14,748 nucleotides of DNA. Origin: JAICQQ01 sp965651135. Its GTDB lineage: Bacteria > Myxococcota_A > Polyangia > Polyangiales > Polyangiaceae. Of the stretch, positions 8,207-14,748 are shown in pieces (within the stretch, counting starts at the first letter, position 1; each line of letters opens with the position of its first letter). The stretch is from NCBI GenBank assembly GCA_965651135.1, contig CBFGRJ010000162.1, positions 1-14,748 of the forward strand, read 5' to 3'. Under the pieces are notes generated by a model. It did not search any database. It had not been told where the DNA came from and was given only the letters and a program-made list of their open reading frames with translations. Position numbers and translations under genes: made by a program.

Positions 8207-10954
8207 TTGCTGTCCGGGCTAGCTCGGGGTCTGCGCTGGTTGCTGTTGGCGGGCGGCCTTTCGAGTTTCGGGTGGGCATGCAACAACTTGCTGGGCATCG
8301 AGGAGGGGCGGCTCGCTTGCGTGCACACGTCCGAGTGCCCGGGCAACCAAGTGTGCCTGTATCAGCGCTGCAGTCCGGAGTGTCGTGACGATAGCGATTG
8401 TCCCGACGCAGAAGAGTGCACCCCGACCGATTTTGGAGCTCACTGCGTCAGGCGTTCGGTGCTCGCGTGTCAGAGCGATGCGGACTGCCAAGGAGGCGCA
8501 GAATGCGATGCCGAGCTCGGGTGTCGTTACCCGTGCACTGAGCAATGCGATGCGGGTCAACGCTGCAGGGCAGGTCTATGCATTGCCGATTCCACGCAAG
8601 GAAGCGGCGGTGAAAGTGGTGCCAGCGGGACGAGCGGTGGCGAGTCGGGGGCCCCAGGAACTGGCGGCACGAGCTCCGAACGCTGCGATGAGGGGGAGAT
8701 GCGCTGTCCATTGCAAGCCACTGTCGTGCGCGAGGTCTGCGAAAATGGCGAATGGGTGTCGGCTACGCCCTGTGAGTCGGGCACTCTCTGCGATCGCCTA
8801 AGCGATGGTGATTGCGTTGGAATCAGCGATCAGTGCCTGGGCCAGCAGGCTGGCGCGGCGTTCTGCAGCGGTGCGACGCGCTTGGTGTGCAGCGACGACC
8901 TCGTCCAAGTCAGCAGTGAAACATGCGATAGCGCGGCTCACTGTAATCAGGCCACTGGCCCCGATTGCGCCAGCTGTCTGGAAGGGGAGTCTAGCTGCGA
9001 CGGGGACATACTGAAGCGCTGTAACGACGACCACAGTGATTTCGTGGAGGTCGAGAAGTGTACGGACGCACCTTGCAATGCGCTGTTGGGTGAGTGCACG
9101 GATCGAGTCTGCGACGCCGGGGCTTACTACTGTGATGCGGCGTCCAATACCTTGAGTCGCTGCAATCAAGAAGGAACGGGCTTCGAGTCGGAATCGGTTT
9201 CGTGCGGTGCCGGCATTTGCGACGCGGCCAATGGCCAATGCGACGAATGCCAGCCCGGCGTCGTGCTTGGTTGCGCCGATGCAGAGACGCAAGAGCTATG
9301 CGAAAGCGAAGGTCAAGGCACGATCGGGCGGGCCTGCGCCGAGCTCGACGACGAGACGCCCATTTGCGTGGGTGAAGGCCAGTGCGTCGAATGCCACCCG
9401 TTGAGCGCCGAGTGCATCGACGAACATCAGATCCGGCGCTGCAGCGCCGAGGGCAAGTGGGAAGCCACCGAGACTTGCGTCGACCAAGCCTGTGTCGATG
9501 ACAGCTGCGTGGGAGTCTGCTCGCCAGGCGATAGGGATTGCGCCAGCGACACCAGCGTGACCACTTGCCAGAGCGACGGAACCTGGGGCACGGCTGTCTC
9601 CTGCGGCGGGCAGGCCTGCGTGGGAGCAGGCTGTACCGGGGAATGTGAACCGACGACGGCTGAATGCGCGGACAAGTTCAGCCGCAAGGTCTGCACCACC
9701 GAGGGCTCCTGGGGCGACGCGATCACCTGTACGGGGCAAGCCTGCGTTGGCGGCGCTTGCGTCGGCGTCTGTGTGCCGGAGACCAAACGCTGCAACAACG
9801 GCAAAGTCGAGACCTGCAGCGATCAGGGCACTTGGGGGAACCCCGTGACCTGTACCGACCAAACCTGCGTCGAGTCGGGGACCACGGCCAGCTGCCAGGG
9901 GGTTTGCGCGCCCGACTACCAGCGTTGCAACAACAACAACGTGCAGAACTGTAACTCGTCGGGGCAGTACTCCGGTATGCTGGCGAATTGCACCACTTCT
10001 GGGCAGACTTGCGTGGCCACAGGCACGACGGCTAGCTGCCAGGGAACGTGCGCGCCGGGCTACCAGCGCTGCAACAACAACGTCGTACAGAACTGCAATA
10101 CCTCGGGTTCTTATTCCGGTACGGCTGCCAACTGCACGACCGCTGGGCAAACCTGCGTGGCATCGGGCACGACTGCAGCGTGCCAGGGAACGTGCGCGCC
10201 GGGCTATCAGCGCTGCAACAACAACAACGTACAGAACTGCAACGCATCCGGCTCCTACTCGGGGACTGCCGACAATTGTACCAACAAGGGCAATACCTGC
10301 GTGGCAACGGGCAACTCCGCGAGTTGCTCGGGGACGTGCATTGCGGGCAACGAGCGATGTTCGAGCAACACGCCTCAAGCTTGCGACGACACAGGGACGT
10401 GGCAGTCGGAATCGGCCATGTGCACGTCGCCCAACTTCATTTGCGAGGTCGACGCTGGGGACGCCGAGTGCGTCAGCAATCCGCCCTACACGGTGGGGTA
10501 CGACTCCGCCTTCGCGGCGACCACCAGCGCGGGTCTCAACTTCCTCCTCGGTAATCCCATCACGCTCGACCGCAGGGTGCGCGTGCTTCAGTTCGGCTTG
10601 TTGGCTAACGCGCAAGCCAGCTGCCGTGTCCACATGTTGCTGTACAGCGACAATGCCGGTTCTCCCGGTGCTCTGCAGGGTTTCTCCGCCGAGGCGACGC
10701 CACCCAACATCGCTGCCGGTCGACACGAGCTGGCACCCAACGGTCAGCTCGTGGTCAATGCCGGTAAATATTGGCTCATGGCTCACTACAATTGTGCTGC
10801 GACCATCCTCGCGTTCGACAACGACTCCGCGCCCGACCTGAAGTATGTCGTAGCATCCTACGGGAGTGCTCCGGACCCTTTCCCAACGACTGGAGTTTCC
10901 ACGATACCCACCCTTGCGGCCAATCATTATCTCAATGTTCAAAACGCTCCTTAA
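8204..10954 (+). CDS. large Cys-rich modular surface lipoprotein
   Basis: The protein has 916 residues from the ATG. A hydrophobic leader ends at C26 (WAC followed by NNLLGIEEG). The lipobox is imperfect, but the C-x-x-LLGIE pattern is usual for Polyangia lipoproteins. A first Cys cluster with DSDC and DADC motifs spans about 38-124. A Gly/Ser linker follows, then thirteen consecutive six-cysteine modules (DNA 8684-10471). Their general pattern is C-x2/3-C-x5/7-C-x7/9-C-x11/13-C-x4/9-C. By hand I count about 97 Cys, 78 of them in the modules. Residues from about 758 form a Cys-poor beta-type domain (LNFLLGNPITLDRRVRVLQF, then KYWLMAHYN). Disulfide-locked repeats fit a rod-like stalk carrying a terminal head, perhaps adhesive; that role is inference. 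The family is not recognised. It is coupled to the gene upstream and lies 40 bases before the next. Confidence 0.82.
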   Translation: MLLSGLARGLRWLLLAGGLSSFGWACNNLLGIEEGRLACVHTSECPGNQVCLYQRCSPECRDDSDCPDAEECTPTDFGAHCVRRSVLACQSDADCQGGAECDAELGCRYPCTEQCDAGQRCRAGLCIADSTQGSGGESGASGTSGGESGAPGTGGTSSERCDEGEMRCPLQATVVREVCENGEWVSATPCESGTLCDRLSDGDCVGISDQCLGQQAGAAFCSGATRLVCSDDLVQVSSETCDSAAHCNQATGPDCASCLEGESSCDGDILKRCNDDHSDFVEVEKCTDAPCNALLGECTDRVCDAGAYYCDAASNTLSRCNQEGTGFESESVSCGAGICDAANGQCDECQPGVVLGCADAETQELCESEGQGTIGRACAELDDETPICVGEGQCVECHPLSAECIDEHQIRRCSAEGKWEATETCVDQACVDDSCVGVCSPGDRDCASDTSVTTCQSDGTWGTAVSCGGQACVGAGCTGECEPTTAECADKFSRKVCTTEGSWGDAITCTGQACVGGACVGVCVPETKRCNNGKVETCSDQGTWGNPVTCTDQTCVESGTTASCQGVCAPDYQRCNNNNVQNCNSSGQYSGMLANCTTSGQTCVATGTTASCQGTCAPGYQRCNNNVVQNCNTSGSYSGTAANCTTAGQTCVASGTTAACQGTCAPGYQRCNNNNVQNCNASGSYSGTADNCTNKGNTCVATGNSASCSGTCIAGNERCSSNTPQACDDTGTWQSESAMCTSPNFICEVDAGDAECVSNPPYTVGYDSAFAATTSAGLNFLLGNPITLDRRVRVLQFGLLANAQASCRVHMLLYSDNAGSPGALQGFSAEATPPNIAAGRHELAPNGQLVVNAGKYWLMAHYNCAATILAFDNDSAPDLKYVVASYGSAPDPFPTTGVSTIPTLAANHYLNVQNAP
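9893..10468 (+). repeat. four tandem 144-bp (48-residue) coding repeats
   Basis: Four units of exactly 144 bases lie in frame: 9893-10036, 10037-10180, 10181-10324 and 10325-10468. The first three encode CxGxCAPxYQRCNNNxVQNC followed by a Gly/Ser/Tyr stretch and TCVATGTTAS-like ends; the fourth keeps the six Cys but has diverged. The first 62 or so bases of units 2 and 3 differ at only about three positions, while the remainder differs much more. These are internal domain repeats of the lipoprotein, not a CRISPR or intergenic array. Earlier modules in the same gene are related but shorter (41-45 residues). Confidence 0.9.
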
Positions 10955-10994
10955 TCCCCTGCGCCAAGCTCTATTTCTCGAGAGGAACGAACCT

Positions 10995-13010
10995 ATGTCT
11001 GCACAGCTGCCCGGGCACCGTGGTCGCGCCATCTGCGCGGCCTTGTTAGCACTTGCGGTTTCGCTGTTGCCTCGGCCCGCCAGTGCTCAGGCCGAAGTGT
11101 GCATTCCTCCAGCCTACGGTGTTCCGGGGCTTCCCGGTGCGCCGCAGTGGATCGCGCCGTCGTCGGACGAGGTGAAAACCGAGTTGAACGATCCCCGATG
11201 GGCGGGTGCCAGCCGAATCTACTTTCCGAACGACACGGGCACTTCGCTCACGGAGGCTACGGTGCGCCTGGTCGCCGAGGGCAATATTCTGAACATCAGC
11301 TACCAGACGTTGGCGGATCCTGGCTTTTCGAACAACGACACCATTTGGTTGGGGCTTGGCAAGAACGACACCAACGCTGCGGCGTCGGGTGCGGACATCG
11401 ACTACTACCTGCTCGAGGTGCGGCTAGGAGGCTCGGCGGATGCCGAGGCGGTCGCCTATCCGGCGCCTCCCAGCGACCCAGACAACCTGGTGCGCGCCTG
11501 GACTCGCAGCTCCACGGCGACGAGCTGGACCCAAGCCATCGACGACGGCCCCTGGGCAACGGAGAAAGCCTATTGGATCGATTCGGGCGGTGCGGTGCGT
11601 TGGGCGATCAACGTCAAGTTCGACCTCTCGTTGATCGGGATGACTCCGACCTCGCCGGGCAAGCTCTTCATCGCCAGCTTCGTCGAAACCGCGCTCACGC
11701 AGGGGTGGATTCATCAGTGGCCGAACTCCGCCGTGCCGATCGCCGATCCCACGAGTCCGGTGGTCACGTTCTCGGAGGCCGAGGTCGATCCCGCCGCCTG
11801 GGGCCCCACGAAAATGTCGACCTATTCGTCGCCTTGCTCCGTGGGTATTTCGCTCAACTGGGCTCAAATCGGGGCGGCCCCGCCTCCCGACAACATCATC
11901 AACGTGCCCGGCAGCAGCGACCCCACACCGAATACGTACTTTGCGAGACCTGATTGGAACAGCGTCTTGGGGGAGAGCACGGCGGGCAGCATCAAAGCCC
12001 GATTTCGCATCGCCAACTGGGGTTCCATCGCCACGCCCGCGGACTGGGATATTCTCGTGACCGAGAACCAGCCGAGCAATACCTCGGGTGACATCGAGTT
12101 CGTTTGCAACGTCGGCACGGCGGGTTGCGGCGATCTCCCGGCAGGCGACAACCACCAATGCATGTTGGTCGAAATGGAGAAGGGGCCGTCACCGCCGGCC
12201 ATCGCCAACATTTTCTTCGAGAACGACAGCGTTTATCGCAACATGGACTTCGGTGAAGCGTCGACGTTCGAGCGCCTGGCGACGATTAGCATCAAGGGGC
12301 TGGCGGCCCTGCCAGGCAAGACTCACCGAGATACCTACATTTGGGTAAAGACCGTCAATATGCCTGCTCCGAGTGCGGACCCAATCTACCTACCGAAAGA
12401 GCAGATGCGGCGAGCAGCGGCGCTCGCCAAAAATCCGCCACGGCGACCCATGGCGCCGCCAGACAAGGGACCGGGCCCCGACTTGAGAAGGGCAGCCGCC
12501 GCTCAGCAGGAGCAGCCCAAGCCATTGGACCCCGATTTGGCGCAAGACAGCTTCGAGCACATGACGAATAGCTGGCCCACCTACGAGGTTCACGTCTACC
12601 ACGATACGGGTCGCTTCATCGTGGTGCACGGCAAGAAGTATCAACTGCTCCGGCCTCAAAGCCCGTTCGGCTACTTCATCGATCACGACGGAGCTCTCTA
12701 CGGCTTCGAGCACATGATCGAGGGCGTCGACGGCGCCAAGCTCGAGGAGGTAGGGCCTGACTACTATCGGCTTTCCATTGAGAACGGCAAGGCAGCCAAG
12801 GTCAAAACGACCATCGTGGCCCTCGATTCCCGCCCCGTGAAGGAGGACAAGTGCTGTGTGGTGCCCCCCGCGAAGGTGGTGATCAAACCTCGCTGTTACT
12901 GCAGCGCACCCGGATCCAGCAGTGGTGATATGTACTCCTGGCTGGCACTGTTGGCGCCCGCGCTGTGTTTTGCCCGACGCAAACCTCGCGCAGGACGGCG
13001 TGAGCGTTGA
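10995..13010 (+). CDS. secreted DOMON/CBM9-like protein with Cys-rich C-terminal sorting tail
   Basis: The protein has 671 residues. A signal peptide (1-31, cut after PASA) precedes a DOMON/CBM9-like beta domain at about 52-260 (LNDPRWAGASRIYF, then LNISYQTLADPGFSNNDTIW). A second beta domain spans about 315-458 (ARFRIANWG and FFENDSVYRNMDF). A basic Pro/Gln-rich linker (465-512) leads to a compact region (513-615). The C-terminus has C620-C621, then CYCSAPG (634-640), a Ser/Gly stretch, a short hydrophobic segment (648-660) and an Arg-rich end. This resembles MYXO-CTERM tails, which are sorting signals for the cell surface. The ATG at 10995 has GAGG at 10982-10985 and gives a clean signal peptide; the longer frame from 10866 would bury it. 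DOMON/CBM9 folds bind sugars or heme; no ligand is assigned. It lies 40 bases after the Cys-rich gene, so co-transcription is likely. Confidence 0.78.
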   Translation: MSAQLPGHRGRAICAALLALAVSLLPRPASAQAEVCIPPAYGVPGLPGAPQWIAPSSDEVKTELNDPRWAGASRIYFPNDTGTSLTEATVRLVAEGNILNISYQTLADPGFSNNDTIWLGLGKNDTNAAASGADIDYYLLEVRLGGSADAEAVAYPAPPSDPDNLVRAWTRSSTATSWTQAIDDGPWATEKAYWIDSGGAVRWAINVKFDLSLIGMTPTSPGKLFIASFVETALTQGWIHQWPNSAVPIADPTSPVVTFSEAEVDPAAWGPTKMSTYSSPCSVGISLNWAQIGAAPPPDNIINVPGSSDPTPNTYFARPDWNSVLGESTAGSIKARFRIANWGSIATPADWDILVTENQPSNTSGDIEFVCNVGTAGCGDLPAGDNHQCMLVEMEKGPSPPAIANIFFENDSVYRNMDFGEASTFERLATISIKGLAALPGKTHRDTYIWVKTVNMPAPSADPIYLPKEQMRRAAALAKNPPRRPMAPPDKGPGPDLRRAAAAQQEQPKPLDPDLAQDSFEHMTNSWPTYEVHVYHDTGRFIVVHGKKYQLLRPQSPFGYFIDHDGALYGFEHMIEGVDGAKLEEVGPDYYRLSIENGKAAKVKTTIVALDSRPVKEDKCCVVPPAKVVIKPRCYCSAPGSSSGDMYSWLALLAPALCFARRKPRAGRRER

Positions 13011-13033
13011 GAAGCCGCTGACCCCGGGCATTG

Positions 13034-13067
13034 GCCCATGGGCTTGGTTGCTCCATTCGGCTATACT
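13034..13067 (+). promoter_or_regulatory. possible promoter/operator for the kinase gene
   Basis: In the 81-base gap before the kinase gene, TATACT (13062-13067) is a good -10 candidate about 25 bases before the ATG. A 10-base palindrome GCCCATGGGC (13034-13043) covers the matching -35 region, where the only hexamer at 17 bases (TGGGCT) is poor. A factor bound at the palindrome could replace a -35 box. Evidence is limited to position and one box. Confidence 0.35.
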
Positions 13068-13091
13068 GCTGAAAGCTAGGGGCTCGAACGC

Positions 13092-14558
13092 ATGAGCGGC
13101 TTGGAGTACACCACCGGTCACATCATAGGCGCGCGCTATCGGCTGCTGTCTCGGCTCGGGGCGGGCGGCATGGGGGAAGTCTGGCAAGCCGAGCACGTGA
13201 CGCTGAAATCGCCGGTGGCGATCAAATTCATCAATCCCGCGCTGGCTGCCAGCGGCGATGCGCTGCAGCGCTTCATGCGCGAGGCGCAGTCTTCGGCGGC
13301 GCTGCGCAGCACGCACATCGTTCAGGTCTTCGATTTCGGCATCGACAGCGAAGTGCCGTACATCGCCATGGAGCTCTTGCATGGCGAAAGCTTGGGTGAC
13401 CGTTTGCAACGCGAGCACGTGCTCACTCCGGCGGCTACCGGCATCATCTTGACGCACGTAGCGCGCGCGATCGCGCAGGCACACGAAGCCGGCATCGTGC
13501 ACCGCGATCTGAAGCCGGACAATGTGTTCATCGTCAAGGAGCGCGACTCGGAGATCGCGAAGGTTCTCGATTTCGGCGTCGCCAAGGTAACCGGCGGCGG
13601 GCTGGATGCCACCACCGGAGGTGGCACGAAAACCGGTGCTATTTTGGGAACACCCTTTTACGTCAGTCCGGAGCAGGCTCGCGGCAACAAGACCGTCGAC
13701 TTTCGTTCCGACCTGTGGGCGCTCGGCGTGATCACTTACGAGTGTCTCACCGGCAGGCGCCCTTTCGAAAGCGACGGACTGGGCGATCTGTTGATGCAGA
13801 TCTGCGGAGACGCGCATGCCCCTCCGTCCAGCGTGGCCAGCGTTCCGCGCGGTTTCGACGCTTGGATGGAGCGGGCGCTACACAAAGATCCCGAGCAACG
13901 GTTCGCCTCCGCTCAACAAATGGCCGAGGCATTTCAGGCGCTGCTGAGCCACAGCAGCCAGCTTCCACTCGAGCCGCAACCGGTTCAGGTTGGCCAGCAG
14001 CAGGCTTACCACGCACGTACCGCAGGGGCGGCCATGGCGCTGCCCAACACGCTCGGAACACCTCAGGGTTTGGCGGTGACCACCGCGCCCGACAAGTCGG
14101 CGCACCGTTCTTTGGCCTGGGTCGCGGTCTTGGGGGGGCTCGGGTTGGTTGCCGCGCTGGGGACGGCCGCGTGGTGGTTCATCGACCGTTCCCCGAGCGC
14201 CGAGCTAGCCGGCAGCGCCGCGCCTGCCCCTGCCGACGAGCCGAGCAAGCCCAAGGCGGCGGCCGAAGCTCCAGCGGTCGAGCCTTCGAGCAGCCAAGCC
14301 TCGCAGGCGGCTGTCGAGCTTGCGGACGCGCCAAGCCCCGCGGCTTCGACGTCGGCCAGTGACTCGGACTCAACGCCGCCGAGCGCCCAAGCGCCCCCGC
14401 GCACTGCCGCCTTACCGAAAGTCGAGGCCAAGAAGCCGCAATCCAAGCCGGCGCCAGCACCTGCCTCTCGGCGGGCGCCGGCCAAGCCCGCGGCAGTGAA
14501 AGCCGATCCGGTAGCACCGGCCCGGTCAGAGCGAGATCTCTTCGAAGATCGCCTGTAG
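13092..14558 (+). CDS. Hanks-type Ser/Thr protein kinase, membrane-anchored
   Basis: This kinase transfers phosphate from ATP to Ser/Thr of cytoplasmic targets. The catalytic domain covers about 17-285. The Gly-rich loop is GAGGMGEVW (23-31), the ATP lysine is in VAIKFI (K45) and the salt-bridge glutamate is E64. The catalytic loop is HRDLKPDN (137-144), the Mg-binding motif DFG (160-162) and the activation-segment end GTPFYVSPEQ (186-195). All key residues are present, so it should be active. The activation segment has a Gly/Thr insert (GGGLDATTGGGTKTG). One membrane helix follows (about 341-364), then about 120 Ala/Pro/Ser/Lys-rich periplasmic residues with no PASTA or other sensor domain. 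AGGGG at 13078-13082 precedes the ATG by nine bases. It follows the surface-protein genes on the same strand, which may mean shared regulation, but the gap and a possible own promoter leave this open. Confidence 0.92.
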   Translation: MSGLEYTTGHIIGARYRLLSRLGAGGMGEVWQAEHVTLKSPVAIKFINPALAASGDALQRFMREAQSSAALRSTHIVQVFDFGIDSEVPYIAMELLHGESLGDRLQREHVLTPAATGIILTHVARAIAQAHEAGIVHRDLKPDNVFIVKERDSEIAKVLDFGVAKVTGGGLDATTGGGTKTGAILGTPFYVSPEQARGNKTVDFRSDLWALGVITYECLTGRRPFESDGLGDLLMQICGDAHAPPSSVASVPRGFDAWMERALHKDPEQRFASAQQMAEAFQALLSHSSQLPLEPQPVQVGQQQAYHARTAGAAMALPNTLGTPQGLAVTTAPDKSAHRSLAWVAVLGGLGLVAALGTAAWWFIDRSPSAELAGSAAPAPADEPSKPKAAAEAPAVEPSSSQASQAAVELADAPSPAASTSASDSDSTPPSAQAPPRTAALPKVEAKKPQSKPAPAPASRRAPAKPAAVKADPVAPARSERDLFEDRL

Positions 14559-14649
14559 AGACCCTTAATCCCAATCCCACAATGAATCGTCGAATTGAGG
14601 AGCGATCAGCCTTCAGCTCTCAGCCCACCAGCTGATCCAGCAATCCTCA

Positions 14650-14675
14650 CCCAACATCAGCTCGTGATGATTGGG
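14650..14675. terminator. bidirectional hairpin between convergent genes
   Basis: CCCAACATCA (14650-14659) pairs with TGATGATTGGG (14665-14675) as a 10-base-pair stem with one bulged A and a 5-base loop. It stands between the kinase stop and the probable minus-strand gene end, where a shared terminator would be expected. Neither side has a T-run. A second, weaker dyad GATCAGC/GCTGATC (14604-14610 and 14631-14637) lies just before it. Confidence 0.4.
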
Positions 14676-14697
14676 CGCTCGCCTAGTGACAGCGGGG

Positions 14698-14748
14698 TTA
14701 GTTCTTTGGCACGGCTCCGGCCTTGCGCGCTGCCGACGCCAGTGCTTC
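14698..14748 (-). CDS. C-terminal fragment of an unidentified gene (cut by window edge)
   Basis: Read leftward from the window end, 16 codons encode EALASAARKAGAVPKN followed by a TAA stop at 14700-14698. The Ala/Lys/Arg-rich helix-like ending and mostly G/C third positions look like the last residues of a real protein, and a hairpin lies between it and the kinase gene. Sixteen residues are too few to name a family, and a chance open frame of this length cannot be excluded. Confidence 0.35.
   Translation of the reverse strand, partial: EALASAARKAGAVPKN

Noticed and set aside
9893..10468. Regular repeats as a possible CRISPR array
   Set aside because: The period is 144 bases, fully in frame, with coding-style variation and no short invariant repeats with unique spacers.
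10866..10994. 43-residue N-terminal extension of the DOMON/CBM9-like protein
   Set aside because: It overlaps the end of the Cys-rich gene, has no ribosome-binding site and would bury an obvious signal peptide. The ATG at 10995 has GAGG upstream.
9296..11032. 578-codon open frame on the minus strand opposite the Cys-rich lipoprotein gene
   Set aside because: It is created by the GC-rich, repetitive Cys codons of the plus-strand gene. Its product is Arg/Ala/Val-rich with no recognisable domain, and the plus frame has a signal peptide, ordered Cys modules and a ribosome-binding site.
12390..13817. 475-codon minus-strand open frame spanning the sorted protein and kinase genes
   Set aside because: It runs opposite two well-supported genes, including kinase motifs, and shows no family signature. 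Long antisense frames are expected at this GC content.
14582..14635. 17-codon ATG frame after the kinase gene
   Set aside because: It is short, has no ribosome-binding site, and overlaps the dyad region; there is nothing to suggest translation.

Overview
The window looks like chromosomal DNA of a high-GC myxobacterium (Myxococcota), most plausibly from the Polyangiales/Sorangium side. This is inferred from several traits: strong G/C preference at third codon positions, lipoproteins with long Ser/Thr/Gly linkers, very Cys-rich secreted proteins, a TPR/PEGA-like envelope protein with paired membrane helices, a Hanks-type kinase with a periplasmic Ala/Pro tail, and a C-terminal sorting tail resembling MYXO-CTERM. 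No species can be named from the sequence. There is no tRNA, rRNA, CRISPR array, transposase or other clear mobile element.

Left part (1-4871), housekeeping. trmFO (+, folate-dependent tRNA U54 methylation) runs into hemW (-, radical-SAM heme chaperone), and the two 3' ends overlap by 81 bp of coding sequence. hemW and a complete bifunctional rel/spoT homologue (+, (p)ppGpp metabolism) diverge from a short AT-richer intergenic region of about 65 bp.

Middle (4872-7024). A 419-bp non-coding stretch is rich in small dyads. It ends in a leader that can fold into two mutually exclusive hairpins, one of which would mask the Shine-Dalgarno of the next gene. That gene encodes a secreted lipoprotein with an arylsulfotransferase (ASST)-like beta-propeller that keeps the expected catalytic His/Arg set.

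Right part (7025-14748), an envelope/surface gene cluster. A near-consensus sigma70-type promoter (TTGACA-17-TAATAA) precedes three same-strand genes. The first is a TPR/PEGA-like membrane protein. The second, overlapping it by one base, is a lipoprotein of about 916 residues made of 13 consecutive six-cysteine modules plus a C-terminal beta-type domain. The third, 40 bp downstream, is a secreted DOMON/CBM9-like protein ending in a Cys-rich sorting tail. A membrane Ser/Thr kinase follows after 81 bp, perhaps with its own promoter. The products are all predicted to act at or across the envelope. I infer, but cannot prove, that the first three form one surface assembly or adhesion unit; the kinase may or may not belong to it. 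The last 51 bases probably hold the C-terminus of a convergent gene on the minus strand.
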